A stretch of 64,000 bases of DNA, from the NCBI RefSeq assembly GCF_002158865.1, contig NZ_CP021455.1, positions 4,458,914 through 4,522,913 on the forward strand, read 5' to 3'. Below are positions 32,632 through 44,016 of this stretch, piece by piece. Below the pieces are notes generated by a model. That model searched no databases. It saw nothing but the letters and a program-made list of their open reading frames with translations, and had not been told where the DNA came from. The position numbers and the translations under genes were made by a program. Origin of the DNA: Comamonas serinivorans. GTDB lineage: Bacteria; Pseudomonadota; Gammaproteobacteria; Burkholderiales; Burkholderiaceae_C. How positions within the stretch are numbered: position 1 is the stretch's first letter; each line of letters opens with the position of its first letter.

Positions 32632-33204
32632 TCAGGTTTTTTCGACCTGACCAAATTCCAGCTCAACCGGCGTGGCCCGACCAAAAATGGTCACCGACAC
32701 GCGCAGCTTGCTCTTTTCGTAGTTGACCTCTTCCACCGTGCCATTGAAGTCGGTGAACGGGCCATCGTTGACGCGGACGAATTCGCCAATTTCGAACTCG
32801 ACCTTGTGGCGCGGCTTGTCCGTGCCTTCTTGCATCTGGTTGACGATCTTCATCACATCGTCTTCCGAGATGGGCACCGGACGGTTGCGGGCGCCGCCTA
32901 CGAACCCCGTCACCTTGCTGGTGTTCTTCACCAGGTGCCAGGTCTCGTCGTCGAGCACCATCTCCACCAGCACATAGCCCGGGAAGAATTTGCGTTCGGT
33001 CGTGCGCTTTTGGCCGTTGCGCATCTCGACCACCTCTTCGGTGGGCACCAGGATGCGGCCAAACTTGCTCTGCATGCCGGCGCGGTTGACCCGCTCCAGG
33101 ATGTTGCGCTCAACGGCCTTCTCCATGCCTGAATAGGCATGGACCACGTACCACTTCAGGTCACTCGCTGCGGGCTGCTCAGCATTCACCGTCTCATCCA
33201 CCAT
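32632..33204 (-). CDS. nusG: Transcription termination/antitermination factor NusG
   Basis: A 190-residue NusG. The NGN domain (WYVVHAYSGMEKAVERNILERV, then FFPGYVLVEMVLDDETWHLVKNTSKVTGFVGG) contacts RNA polymerase, and the C-terminal KOW domain (GEFVRVNDGPFTDFNGTVEEVNYEKSKLRVSVTIFGRATPVELEF) contacts Rho or S10. The ATG lies 3 nt after the secE stop, with GGAGG inside the secE 3' end as its ribosome binding site. Confidence 0.99.
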   Translation of the reverse strand: MVDETVNAEQPAASDLKWYVVHAYSGMEKAVERNILERVNRAGMQSKFGRILVPTEEVVEMRNGQKRTTERKFFPGYVLVEMVLDDETWHLVKNTSKVTGFVGGARNRPVPISEDDVMKIVNQMQEGTDKPRHKVEFEIGEFVRVNDGPFTDFNGTVEEVNYEKSKLRVSVTIFGRATPVELEFGQVEKT

Positions 33205-33207
33205 GCC

Positions 33208-33588
33208 TTACCTCCAGCGCAGAATCCAGTCGTAAATCAGCACTTCCAGCGACTTGTCGGTCAGCCACAGGAACAACGCCATCACCACCACGAACACGAA
33301 CACATAGCCCGTCATCTGGATGGATTCCTGCTTGGTCGGCCAGACCACCTTCTGGACTTCGCGCCACGAGTCGCGGCCAAACGCCACCAGACGCTTGCCC
33401 GGTTGCGACACCAGGAACAGCACCACAGCAGCCGCCAGGCCCACGCCCAACGCCAACCAGCGCAGATAACCCGGCTGTGCAGCCAGGACGTAGTAAGCAG
33501 CGATTCCAGCCAGGACGAGCACGGCAACGCCAACCAGCTTGGCCTTGTCCGCCCCTGTACTCACTGTTTCGACTTGGGTCGTTGCCAT
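33208..33588 (-). CDS. secE: Preprotein translocase subunit SecE
   Basis: A 126-residue SecE with three predicted transmembrane segments, as in enterobacteria. The conserved region is VAFGRDSWREVQKVVWPTKQESIQMTGYVFVFVVVMALFLWLTDKSLEVLIYDWIL. It sits between tRNA-Trp and nusG, the standard position. Confidence 0.98.
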   Translation of the reverse strand: MATTQVETVSTGADKAKLVGVAVLVLAGIAAYYVLAAQPGYLRWLALGVGLAAAVVLFLVSQPGKRLVAFGRDSWREVQKVVWPTKQESIQMTGYVFVFVVVMALFLWLTDKSLEVLIYDWILRWR

Positions 33589-33691
33589 CGAGGCATCCTA
33601 TCCATGCGGCTTGCCAGCAAACCGATTACGCGACTTCACAAGACACCGAAGCCCGCGGACTGCGGGCTTGGCGACATCCACTATTTGGTAG

Positions 33692-33767
33692 TGGCAGGGG
33701 CAGTAGGAATCGAACCTACAACCTTCGGTTTTGGAGACCGACGCTCTGCCAATTGAGCTATACCCCT
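33692..33767 (-). tRNA. tRNA-Trp (CCA)
   Basis: 76 nt with encoded CCA. On the minus strand it starts AGGGGTATAGCTCAATTGG, has the acceptor pair AGGGG/CCCCT, anticodon CCA (GTCTCCAAAAC) and T-loop GGTTCGATTCC. It lies between tuf and secE. Confidence 0.98.
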
Positions 33768-33777
33768 AGAACCTCGC

Positions 33778-34968
<1,191 letters not shown>

Positions 34969-35039
34969 TTTCTCGACTCCGGAAAAAACAAATGATCTAC
35001 AAAGCCACAGGCCGACAGTTTGCACTGTCGGCCAAATCG

Positions 35040-35114
<75 letters not shown>

Positions 35115-35140
35115 GATATTCGACAAATTGTTCGGCCTGC

Positions 35141-35214
35141 TGGAGCGGGAGACGGGAATCGAACCCGCGTCATTAGCTTGGAAGGCTAAGGTTCTACCAT
35201 TGAACTACTCCCGC
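35141..35214 (-). tRNA. tRNA-Gly (TCC)
   Basis: 74 nt with encoded CCA. On the minus strand it starts GCGGGAGTAGTTCAATGG, has acceptor pairs GCGGGAG/CTCCCGC and anticodon TCC (CCTTCCAAG). Confidence 0.97.
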
Positions 35215-35294
35215 CGACGATGGACTGAACCACCACCTCGGAGCCAATGCATGGACCACCGTCCGATCAACTGCATGACCAACAACTGAAATTC

Positions 35295-35380
35295 TGGTGG
35301 AGAGGGCTGGATTCGAACCAGCGTACTCGCAAGAGGGCAGATTTACAGTCTGCTGCCATTAACCACTCGGCCACCTCTCC
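35295..35380 (-). tRNA. tRNA-Tyr (GTA)
   Basis: 86 nt with encoded CCA and a long variable arm. On the minus strand it starts GGAGAGGTGGCCGAGTGG; anticodon GTA (GACTGTAAATC). It is the first gene of the tRNA-tuf transcription unit. Confidence 0.98.
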
Positions 35381-35392
35381 ACTGAATCCGTG

Positions 35393-35422
35393 AGTATAGC
35401 GTCTTTTTGCCGCTTGTGTCAG
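35393..35422 (-). promoter_or_regulatory. Sigma-70 promoter of the tRNA-Tyr/Gly/Thr-tuf operon
   Basis: On the minus strand CTGACA (35417-35422) and TATACT (35393-35398) are separated by 18 nt, about 12 nt upstream of tRNA-Tyr. The T/A-rich stretch upstream (35433-35448) could act as an UP element. Confidence 0.7.
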
Positions 35423-35437
35423 CTCCCGCGCATTTTT

Positions 35438-36160
35438 TTAACTTTTTTCATGCATCGCCCAGTTCACAGGGGTCTGGCCATGCGCACTCAACCACGCATT
35501 GGCCTGCTCGAACACCCGGCTGCCCAGGAACGGAGTCGCCCCTCGCGTCGCCGACAACGGCGATGGGTGGTTGCAACACAGGACGCGCTCGGCGTCGCCC
35601 TCGATCCGTCCGCGCTTGGCCTGCGCATGGCTTCCCCAGAGCAGGAACACCACATCCAAGGCAGCCAGCCGGTCGATGAGCCGGTCGGTCAGTACCTCCC
35701 AGCCCCAGCCGGCGTGGGCAGCCGGCTGGCCCAGTTCCACGGTCAACACGGTGTTGAGCAGCAGGACCCCCTGCGCCGCCCAGCCTTCCAGTTCGCCCAC
35801 GGGCTTGCGGTCGGTGCGCCAGACGCCCACTTCCTTGAAGATGTTGCGCAGGCTGGGCGGCGGCGTCACCCCAGACTGCACCGAAAACGCCAGGCCGTTG
35901 GCCTGCCCGTCTCCGTGATACGGATCCTGCCCCAGGATCACCACCCGCACCGCGTGCCGCGGCGTCAGCCGCAGGGCCCGGAAGGGATCGGGCGGCAACA
36001 CCGTCACGCCCGCGCGCAGGCGCTCATCCAGGCGGGCACACAGGGCCTGCCCCGTCTCGCCCGCCAGAAAGTCGGTCACATCCTCTTGCCAGCCGGTGCC
36101 GGCCAGGTCGTTGGCGCACGTGGACAGCCACGCCAGGGCCGATGGGGAGGATGCAGCCAT
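35438..36160 (-). CDS. ung: Uracil-DNA glycosylase
   Basis: A 240-residue family 1 uracil-DNA glycosylase that removes uracil from DNA in base excision repair. The catalytic water-activating motif is VVILGQDPYHGDGQANGLAFSV, and the minor-groove loop is NHPSPLSATRG. The ATG at 36160 was chosen; an in-frame TTG three codons earlier lies within trpC. The trpC stop and this ATG are separated by one base, so both are co-transcribed. Confidence 0.97.
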   Translation of the reverse strand: MAASSPSALAWLSTCANDLAGTGWQEDVTDFLAGETGQALCARLDERLRAGVTVLPPDPFRALRLTPRHAVRVVILGQDPYHGDGQANGLAFSVQSGVTPPPSLRNIFKEVGVWRTDRKPVGELEGWAAQGVLLLNTVLTVELGQPAAHAGWGWEVLTDRLIDRLAALDVVFLLWGSHAQAKRGRIEGDAERVLCCNHPSPLSATRGATPFLGSRVFEQANAWLSAHGQTPVNWAMHEKS

Positions 36161-36161
36161 G

Positions 36162-36962
36162 TCAGGCAAACAGGGTCGCCAGCGCTTCGCCCGGCTCCGG
36201 GGCGCGCATGAAGGCCTCGCCCACCAGGAAGGCGTGCACGCCGTGATCGCGCATCTTCTTCACGTCGTCGCGGGTGGCGATGCCGCTCTCGGTCACCAAC
36301 AGGCGATCGGCGGGCACCTCGCCCAACATGCGCAGGCTGGCGTCCAGCGACACCTCGAAGGTGCGCAGGTTGCGGTTGTTGATGCCCACCAATGGGGTCT
36401 GCAACCGCAGGGCCCGCGCCAGTTCGCGCTCGTCGTGCACCTCCACGAGCACGGCCATGCCCAGGCTGTGCGCAATGGCCTCCAGCTCGGCCATCTGGCC
36501 GTCTTCCAGACAGGCCACGATGAGCAGGATGCAATCGGCCCCCATCGCCCGCGACTCATAGATCTGGTAGGGATCGACCATGAAGTCCTTGCGCAGCACC
36601 GGCAAGTCGCAGCTGGCGCGGGCCTGCTTCAGGTAGTCCGAGCTGCCCTGGAAGTACTGCCGATCGGTGAGCACCGACAGGCAGGCTGCGCTGAGCTTGC
36701 CGTCCCCCATGGCATAGCTCTGCGCGATGTCGGCCGGCATGAAATCGGGGCGGATCACGCCCTTGCTGGGGCTGGCCTTCTTGATCTCGGCGATCACGCC
36801 CGCCTGGCCCCGCGCGATCTTGGCCCGCAGGGCACCCACGAAGTCGCGCGTCATCACACGGCTTTCCGCGTCAGCGCGGATGTCGGCCAGCGTCACCTTG
36901 TGCTGGGCGGCCGCCACCTCTTCATGCTTGGTGGCCACGATTTTTTCCAGGATGTCAGACAC
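36162..36962 (-). CDS. trpC: Indole-3-glycerol-phosphate synthase
   Basis: A 266-residue TrpC, a TIM-barrel enzyme that closes the pyrrole ring in tryptophan synthesis. It has the family blocks VIAEIKKASPSKGVI, LSVLTDRQYFQGS, LPVLRKDFMVDPYQIYESRAMGADCILLI, LVGINNRNLRTFEV and LLVTESGI. The start is the GTG at 36962 (VSDILEKIVATK), because family members start MSDIL here; the upstream frame is GC-rich spacer. In many relatives trpGDC are together; trpG and trpD would lie outside this window or elsewhere. Confidence 0.96.
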   Translation of the reverse strand: MSDILEKIVATKHEEVAAAQHKVTLADIRADAESRVMTRDFVGALRAKIARGQAGVIAEIKKASPSKGVIRPDFMPADIAQSYAMGDGKLSAACLSVLTDRQYFQGSSDYLKQARASCDLPVLRKDFMVDPYQIYESRAMGADCILLIVACLEDGQMAELEAIAHSLGMAVLVEVHDERELARALRLQTPLVGINNRNLRTFEVSLDASLRMLGEVPADRLLVTESGIATRDDVKKMRDHGVHAFLVGEAFMRAPEPGEALATLFA

Positions 36963-37141
36963 GTCGAACTCGCAAGCTTGGCAAAGAGGCCTATTGTGCC
37001 GGCCCCTTGGCCAGGGCGCAGGGCCGGCCGGCGTGCACTCCCCCGTCATGCCCCCGCGCACGACGCGGGCCCGGTTTGTGCCGACAATGCCGGCCAGTGC
37101 CGCGGATGCGGCTTCACACCTACACCATCGACTCCACCGCC

Positions 37142-38089
37142 ATGAACCTGCTGTTTGTCGCCGACCCGCTGGAAGGTTTCAAAACCTACAAGGACTCCAC
37201 CTTCGCCATGATGCGCGAAGCCCAACGGCGCGGCCACCGCATCGCGGCCTGCGACACCCCCGACCTGCGCTGGCAAACCGGCAGCCCGGTGGTGGCCCCC
37301 GTGCGCGAGATCGAGCTGACGGGCGACCCGGCGCAGTGGTTCCGGCAGACCGGCCACCCCACGCGCGCCCTGACCGAGTTCGACGCCATCGTCATGCGCA
37401 AGGACCCGCCCTTCGATGCGGAATTCATCTACGCCACGCACCTGCTGTCGCAAGCCGAGCGCGAGGGGGCCAAGGTGTTCAACAAGCCCAGCGCGCTGCG
37501 CGAGCACCCCGAGAAGCTGGCCATCCTCGAGTTCCCCCAGTTCATCACCCCCACCCTGGTCACGCGCAGCGCACAGGCCATTCGCGACTTCCACGCTCAG
37601 CACCAGGACGTCATCCTCAAGCCCCTGGACGGCATGGGCGGCATGGGCATCTTCCGCGTGAAGGCCGACGGCCTGAACCTGGGTTCCATCATCGAAACCC
37701 TGAACCAGGACGGCGCCACCACGGTGATGGTGCAGCGCTACCTGCCGCAGATCAGCGAGGGCGACAAACGCGTGCTCGTCATCGCCGGCAAGCCCGTGCC
37801 CCATTGCCTGGCGCGCATTCCCCAGGGCAATGAGGTGCGCGGCAACCTGGCAGCCGGGGGCAAGGGCGTGGCCCAACCCCTGTCGGACGCCGACCGCGCC
37901 ACCGCCGAGGCCATCGGCCCGCTGCTGGCCGCACGCGGCCTGCTGCTGGTGGGCCTGGACATCATCGGCACCAGCATCACCGAGATCAACGTCACCAGCC
38001 CGACCTGCTTCCAGGAAATCCACGACCAAACCGGGTGCGACGTGCCCGCCTTGTTCATCGACGCCCTCGAAGCAGCGGCACGCGGTTGA
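37142..38089 (+). CDS. gshB: Glutathione synthetase
   Basis: A 315-residue ATP-grasp ligase that joins glycine to gamma-glutamylcysteine. It starts MNLLFVADPLEGFKTYKDSTFAMMREAQRRGH and has the MRKDPPFDAEFIYATHLL, VFNKPSALREHPEKL, ILKPLDGMGGMGIFRV glycine-rich loop and GLDIIGTSITEINVTSPTCFQEI metal/substrate blocks. gshA, often adjacent in this group, is not here. A dyad element begins 12 nt after the stop. Confidence 0.98.
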   Translation: MNLLFVADPLEGFKTYKDSTFAMMREAQRRGHRIAACDTPDLRWQTGSPVVAPVREIELTGDPAQWFRQTGHPTRALTEFDAIVMRKDPPFDAEFIYATHLLSQAEREGAKVFNKPSALREHPEKLAILEFPQFITPTLVTRSAQAIRDFHAQHQDVILKPLDGMGGMGIFRVKADGLNLGSIIETLNQDGATTVMVQRYLPQISEGDKRVLVIAGKPVPHCLARIPQGNEVRGNLAAGGKGVAQPLSDADRATAEAIGPLLAARGLLLVGLDIIGTSITEINVTSPTCFQEIHDQTGCDVPALFIDALEAAARG

Positions 38090-38100
38090 TTTCAGACAGC

Positions 38101-38152
38101 AGAGTATCACCTCATTGCCGTTATCCATTGAACGGCAACAGATCCATACTCC
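38101..38152. repeat. 52-bp dyad element, copy 9
   Basis: Left block AGAGTAT, perfect inner 8-bp arms TTGCCGTT / AACGGCAA, right block ATACTCC. It lies 12 nt behind gshB and 54 nt behind the converging marR stop. Confidence 0.93.
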
Positions 38153-38206
38153 CGCCCACGCATCCACCAGCCTGCTGAAGACTGCGGTGTGCTGCCCCGC
38201 GTAGCC

Positions 38207-38731
38207 TCAGCCGGCATCGCCGGCATAGGCCTCGAGACCGATGGCCACCACGGTCGCCACCTCGTCACCCACGGCGTCGCGGAATTCCGCCTCGGCCTGC
38301 GCCACGGCCAGCCGAAAGGCCCGCAGCCAATCCAGGCCCAGCGGCGTGAAGCGGATCAGCCGCGCGCGGGCATCGCGTGGATCCGGCTCGCGCACCACCA
38401 AGCCCCAGGCCTCGCATTGATCCACCAGGTCGGCCATGGCCTGTTTGCTCATGCCGGCGGCCTGCGCCAGCTCGGTCAGGCGCGAGCCTTGCAACGCCAG
38501 GTGACGCGTGATGTGGATGTGCGCGGCCCCCACCTTGTCGCGCAGTGCCAGGTTGGACAGGGCCAGCGGCGCCTCGGCACTGGCGGCCATCAGCACCAGC
38601 ACGCGCGCATCAAAGCGCCGCACGGCGTGGCCCAACAGGCGGCCCAGGTGGGTTTCGCGCCAGCGGTCCTGCAGCACCGCCTCGTGCAAGTCCGCCCTGG
38701 GTTCGTCGCCCGCCGGCAAAGTGTGGGTCAT
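38207..38731 (-). CDS. MarR family winged-helix regulator
   Basis: About 174 residues with a MarR fold: dimerisation helices, then a winged helix (ALQGSRLTELAQAAGMSKQAMADLVDQCEAWGLVVREPDPRDARARLIRFTPLG). This is a one-gene regulator, convergent with gshB and divergent from recA. The ATG at 38731 starts MTHTLPAGDE; a TTG further upstream would add 14 residues. The ligand and targets are unknown. Confidence 0.88.
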   Translation of the reverse strand: MTHTLPAGDEPRADLHEAVLQDRWRETHLGRLLGHAVRRFDARVLVLMAASAEAPLALSNLALRDKVGAAHIHITRHLALQGSRLTELAQAAGMSKQAMADLVDQCEAWGLVVREPDPRDARARLIRFTPLGLDWLRAFRLAVAQAEAEFRDAVGDEVATVVAIGLEAYAGDAG

Positions 38732-38838
38732 GGCGTTCTTGTCCCGTGTGGCGGCCCCATGTAGGCCAGTCAAGCCTGAGCTCGCGCGCTTGCGTCCTGC
38801 CAGGGCGGTTTTGATCAGTCAGGAAAACTGACCATATT

Positions 38839-38874
38839 TTGACTTTACCGCATTTACTGGCTTGGGATACAGTG
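38839..38874 (+). promoter_or_regulatory. recA promoter with LexA (SOS) box
   Basis: TACTGGCTTGGGATACAGTG (38855-38874) matches the CTGT-N8-ACAG LexA operator with one deviation (CTGG). A -35-like TTGACT lies at 38839-38844, so the operator covers the expected -10 area. recA starts 90 nt downstream, consistent with SOS control. Confidence 0.7.
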
Positions 38875-38963
38875 CTGGTCATTCATCCAGTCATTGGGTT
38901 GACGACGACCTTCAAGCCTGTCCTGGCCGGGCCCGTCAGCCCACCTTTTTCAGGAGCGCCACC

Positions 38964-40028
<1,065 letters not shown>

Positions 40029-40340
40029 CCCTTGGGCGGCCGCGGCCGCTGGCGATGCGCGCTGCTCGGGCCACGGCTGGGCTGCGTCTGCCGCCCATGG
40101 CGGCGCGCGCTGCGTGGTGGCGATGGCGCGGCGCATCTCGCCTGGGGCCGGTGTCAGGCGACGCCCTGGCGAGGCCGGCCGGCCGCCCATCCGACGACGG
40201 CGCGGCCAGGCTGATGGCCCAACGCTCGACGGCTTCAGGCCTGATGCCCGTCACCCACCTGATCCCTCCCCACAGCGGCTGGTGCCGTTGGTCCCTCCGA
40301 CCCACCATGCCCTGATCCAGGCCTTCCGTTCCACGCTCCG
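40029..40340. other. recA-recX spacer
   Basis: A 312-base GC-rich stretch with no recognisable gene. Short frames on both strands have low-complexity Arg/Ala-rich products. recX may be expressed by read-through from recA; I see no clear terminator here. Confidence 0.4.
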
Positions 40341-40793
40341 ATGTCCCCTGCCGCCACGCCCCTCAGCCTCAAAGGCCGCGCCTTGCGCCTGCTCAGCCTG
40401 CGCGAGCACTCACGGGCTGAGCTGGCGCAGAAGCTGGCGCGCCACGTGCAAGAAGGTGACGACCTGCAGGCCGTGCTGGACTGGCTGGTGGCCCGGGATT
40501 TTCTGAGCGACCAACGGGCGGCCGAGGCACTGGTCCACCGCAAGGCGCCGCGCTACGGCAGTGCGCGCGTGCAGCAGCTCATGCGCCAGCAAGGCGTGCC
40601 CGCCGACCTGATCGCGGCCAGCATGGCCGAGCTGCAGGGCAGCGAGCTGGCGCGGGCGCGCGATGTCTGGCAGCGCAAGTTCGGCGAGCGGCCCGATTCG
40701 CCCCAGGCCCGCGCCAAGCAGATGCGCTTCATGGTCAGCCGAGGCTTCAGCCCGCAGCTGCTCGATCGCCTCTGGCGCGACGACGAGGCGTGA
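40341..40793 (+). CDS. recX: Regulatory protein RecX
   Basis: A 150-residue RecX that binds the RecA filament and limits its activity. Three-helix RecX repeats are visible (LKGRALRLLSLREHSRAELAQKLARHV, then LDWLVARDFLSDQRAAEALVHRKAPRYGSARVQQLMRQQGV, then KQMRFMVSRGFSPQLLDRLW). It is downstream of recA in the same orientation. Confidence 0.96.
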   Translation: MSPAATPLSLKGRALRLLSLREHSRAELAQKLARHVQEGDDLQAVLDWLVARDFLSDQRAAEALVHRKAPRYGSARVQQLMRQQGVPADLIAASMAELQGSELARARDVWQRKFGERPDSPQARAKQMRFMVSRGFSPQLLDRLWRDDEA

Positions 40794-40861
40794 TGCGGGC
40801 CTCCGCTGCGCATCTGGTGGCCGGCCACCTGCGGCAGCGTGACATCGCGGATGCATGCCAT

Positions 40862-40913
40862 GGGGTATGAAGGCATTGCCGTTTTGCTGAAAACGGCGAT
40901 GGATGGATACTGC
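40862..40913. repeat. 52-bp dyad element, copy 10
   Basis: Left block GGGGTAT, right block ATACTGC. The inner arms pair over 12 bp (CATTGCCGTTTT / AAAACGGCGATG) with one G-T pair. It lies 68 nt behind recX. Confidence 0.93.
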
Positions 40914-41249
40914 ATCAAGGTCGCGTGATTCAGCGGCACGCAGCGCCCGCGCGCTTGAAGCGGTTGCCCGTCACCGCCAGCGAGCCCAGCGACATCGTTC
41001 GACTCGCATTCAAACCACCGTCGGGCAGGACGTGCGCACCGGCCGTGTCCAGCGCACGGGGGTCGCGATGTGGCCGTCGCGGTGTGGCGGCCACGCCCTG
41101 CCGCCCTGCGCCAGCGCAGGCCCCCAAGGCCCAGGGCGAGTCGCGGCACAGGGCCGCAGGCCGCGCCGTGGTGGCTCGCGCCACGGCGCTTCCCCCATAA
41201 TCTCGCGCTGCGAACACGCGGCCGCTGCAAGGCGACCCGCGGTTCGCGT
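40914..41249. other. Spacer upstream of the cobalamin riboswitch
   Basis: About 335 bases with no recognised gene. A CATAAT hexamer at 41196-41201 is a possible -10 for the riboswitch transcript, but the -35 is weak. Minus-strand frames here give low-complexity products. Confidence 0.35.
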
Positions 41250-41505
41250 CGATGAGAAGGTGCCTGAACGGGCTGGCCACACGGCCGCGCCCCGCAGGTT
41301 AAACGGGAAGCTGGTGCGCGACGGGAACACCTATCGCAAGGCCAGCGCTGCCCCCGCAACGGTAAGCGACACATCCGGTCCGCAGATCGCTGGCTCCGCC
41401 AGTCGATGGTCACTGCGCCCTCTGAGGCGTGGGAAGGCGCGGGACCTGGCTGCGCATGGCCCCTGGCCGATGCCAGCTGTCGCAAGCCCGGATACCGGCC
41501 TGCTC
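41250..41505 (+). ncRNA. Cobalamin riboswitch
   Basis: All the conserved blocks of the coenzyme B12 aptamer appear in order: AAGGTGCC (41257-41264), GGTTAAACGGGAA (41298-41310), the B12 box GCCCCCGCAACGGTAAGC (around 41350), and the closing CTGTCGCAAGCCCGG...CCGGCC (41477-41500). The leader ends about 140 nt before the receptor ATG. High cobalamin should repress the downstream uptake operon. Confidence 0.96.
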
Positions 41506-41647
41506 CCATCGCTTCGGATGCCGCGGGAAGGCGCATGTCCGGGCAGGCGGCAGGCCGGGTCTTGCCCTGCTCCAGACGGCGCGCGTGACCGCGGCGTGTG
41601 CCCTGATCCAACGCTTCGCGGGAGAGCGAAGCGCCTCTGGAACGACC

Positions 41648-43915
41648 ATGCGGACCTGCTTCCCCTTCGACCTGCCCTGGCTGGCCAGCCACCCCGCGCG
41701 CCTTGCGCCTGCCCAGCCGCTGCCCCGTGCCCATCAGCCCCTGCGCCAGACCACCCGGCTCTGCGCCTTGGCCTGTGTCGCCTGGGCCTCTGCGGCCTGG
41801 GCCCAGGCCCCTGACGCCACCCCGCCCGCGAGCGACGCGCTGGAGCCCATGTTCGTGACGGCCACGGCACGGCCCGAGGAGCGGGCACGCATCGCGGCCA
41901 CCACCCAGACCATCGCCCGCGAGGACATCGAGCGCTCGTCGGCCAAATCCCTCACCGACCTGCTGGCCGAGCACGCGGTGGGCTTCCTCAGCGAATGGAC
42001 GGCGGCGCAGACCTCGCTGAACCTGCGCGGCGCCACCACCGATGGCCAGGGGCGCGACTACCGCGGCCAGGTGCTGGTGCTGCTCAATGGCCGCCGCGCC
42101 GGCACGGCCAACCTCTCCAAGCTCAGCCTGTCGGATGTGGAGCGCATCGAGATCGTGCGCGGGCCGGCGTCGGTGGTCTACGGCAGCCAGAACATGGGCG
42201 GCGTCATCAACATCATCCTGCGCAACGGCGCCAGTGGCGGCCGCAACCGCGTACAGGCCGTGGGAGGCGGATGGGGGCTGTGGCGCACCGAAGCCCAGCT
42301 CAGCGGCGCCACCGACCGCTGGGACTGGTACCTGGGCGCCAACGCCGGCGGCCGCGGCGACTACCAGTCGGGCAGCGGCGGTGGCAGCCTGCCCAACACC
42401 AGCTGGAAACGGCGCGGCGCCACGGGTGCCCTGGGCTGGCAGCTGAACAACCTGCACCGGCTGGCACTGCAGCTGCGCACCGACGGCATCTACAACGCCG
42501 GCTTCCGCGGCTCGGGCGCCAACGCCTACAGCCGCGACAACCGCGACAACCAGTCGGCCGACCTGACCTGGCACGGCGCCCTGCCCGGCGAGCGCGTCAG
42601 CTGGCTGGCCCACCTGTACAGCTTCCGCGATGTCGACGAGTTCAACTGGGCCTCGCCGGTCATCCGCTCCGGCACCAGCGCCGTGCCCGGCACGGCCAGC
42701 GACGACAACCGCCGCGTGCTCGAAGGCACGGGCCTGCGCCTGCAGCCGCGGATTCGCCTGAGCGCCAGCAACGACCTGCTGGTGGGGTTCGACTACGAGA
42801 AAAACCGCCTGCGCTCCGACCGCGTGCGCGTGGCCATGCCCGGTGGCCCCACCGGCCAGGTTGCGCCCTACGACAACAACCAGACCGAACACACCAAGGC
42901 GCTCTACTTCGAAGACGCGCAGACGCTGTGGAGCGACCGCGTCACGGTGCGCGCCGGCGTGCGCAAGACCTGGGGCGCGACGCGCTTCGACCAGACCCCC
43001 AACGTGCCGCTGGCCGTCACCACCACGCGCGACTACGACCAGCTCACCTGGTCCACCGGCGCCACCTGGAAGGTGGACGACGCCCTCAACCTGCGCGTGG
43101 GCGCGGCCACAGGCTTCCGGGCGCCCACGGCCAGCGAGCTGTCGGCCGACTTCACCGCCGTGGGCGGCGGGCGCATTTTCGGCAACCCCCAGCTCAAGCC
43201 CGAGTCCAGCCGCCAGTTCGAGGTCGGTGGCAGCTACCGCCAGCCGGGCTGGAAGGTCGATGCGGCGCTGTTCCAGAACACGATCGCGAACCGCATCACC
43301 ACCGTCTCGCGCGGCGCCGCCACCAACACCTCGGACTACGCCAACAACGCCGCCGACATCGTCGCGCGCGGGCTGGAGCTGGGCGTCAGCGCCGACGTGG
43401 GCCAGTTGCTGGGCTCGCGCCTGGGCGGCCACACGCTGACGGTGTTCGGCAATGGCTACTACCACTTCACCATGAAGGACAAGGGCGCGGCGGCCACGGC
43501 CAACACCCGCCGCGTGCAGCGCATGCACCAGTACGAAGCGGCGGCCGGCCTGCGCCTGGCCCACGGCACCGACCGCCACGCGGGCGACTGGAGCATGCAG
43601 CTCACGGCCTTGCTGCGCGGGCCGATGTGGTACGACACCGAGGAAAACTTGCTGGTGCCCCAGGGCGAGCCCAGCAGCACCTGGATCCACCGCAAGGGCG
43701 CGTTCACGGTCTGGAACTTCCGCGGCGACTACCGCGTGAGCCCGCGCGTGAAGGTGTTCGCGGGGGTGAACAACCTGTTCAACCTCAACCGCCACCCCAT
43801 CTTCATCGCGCGCGACGTGCAGCCCTGCATCGCCAACCCGGCGTTCCAGAACGGCGGCTGCGGCACCTCCATGCCCGGCCGCGAATGGCAGGTGGGCCTG
43901 CAGGCCGAGTTCTGA
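41648..43915 (+). CDS. btuB: TonB-dependent corrinoid (vitamin B12) receptor
   Basis: A 755-residue outer-membrane receptor with an N-terminal signal sequence (LCALACVAWASAAWAQA), a TonB box region (LEPMFVTATARPEE), a plug domain (NLRGATTDGQGRDYRGQVLVLLNGRRAGTANLSKLSLSDVERIEIVRGPASVVYGSQNMGGVINIIL) and a beta-barrel ending in Phe. It directly follows a cobalamin riboswitch and precedes a binding-protein-dependent ABC importer, so corrinoid uptake is the clear assignment. It is larger than E. coli BtuB (about 614 residues). Confidence 0.92.
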   Translation: MRTCFPFDLPWLASHPARLAPAQPLPRAHQPLRQTTRLCALACVAWASAAWAQAPDATPPASDALEPMFVTATARPEERARIAATTQTIAREDIERSSAKSLTDLLAEHAVGFLSEWTAAQTSLNLRGATTDGQGRDYRGQVLVLLNGRRAGTANLSKLSLSDVERIEIVRGPASVVYGSQNMGGVINIILRNGASGGRNRVQAVGGGWGLWRTEAQLSGATDRWDWYLGANAGGRGDYQSGSGGGSLPNTSWKRRGATGALGWQLNNLHRLALQLRTDGIYNAGFRGSGANAYSRDNRDNQSADLTWHGALPGERVSWLAHLYSFRDVDEFNWASPVIRSGTSAVPGTASDDNRRVLEGTGLRLQPRIRLSASNDLLVGFDYEKNRLRSDRVRVAMPGGPTGQVAPYDNNQTEHTKALYFEDAQTLWSDRVTVRAGVRKTWGATRFDQTPNVPLAVTTTRDYDQLTWSTGATWKVDDALNLRVGAATGFRAPTASELSADFTAVGGGRIFGNPQLKPESSRQFEVGGSYRQPGWKVDAALFQNTIANRITTVSRGAATNTSDYANNAADIVARGLELGVSADVGQLLGSRLGGHTLTVFGNGYYHFTMKDKGAAATANTRRVQRMHQYEAAAGLRLAHGTDRHAGDWSMQLTALLRGPMWYDTEENLLVPQGEPSSTWIHRKGAFTVWNFRGDYRVSPRVKVFAGVNNLFNLNRHPIFIARDVQPCIANPAFQNGGCGTSMPGREWQVGLQAEF

Positions 43916-43960
43916 TGGCCAGCGCGTGGGGCAGGCGGCCCAATCTCGGCACAACAAGAA

Positions 43961-44012
43961 GCAGTATCACGCCACTGCCGTTTCATATAAAACGGCAACA
44001 GCCCGATACCCC
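43961..44012. repeat. 52-bp dyad element, copy 11
   Basis: Left block GCAGTAT, inner CTGCCGTTT / AAACGGCAA, right block ATACCCC. It lies 45 nt behind btuB and ends 4 nt before the ATG of the binding-protein gene, so it is inside the operon. Positions 8/45 are a C-G pair. Confidence 0.93.
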
Positions 44013-44016
44013 TTTC

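Noticed and set aside
40930..41280. Minus-strand frame before the cobalamin riboswitch
   Set aside because: It overlaps the riboswitch, lacks a ribosome binding site and has no recognised domain.
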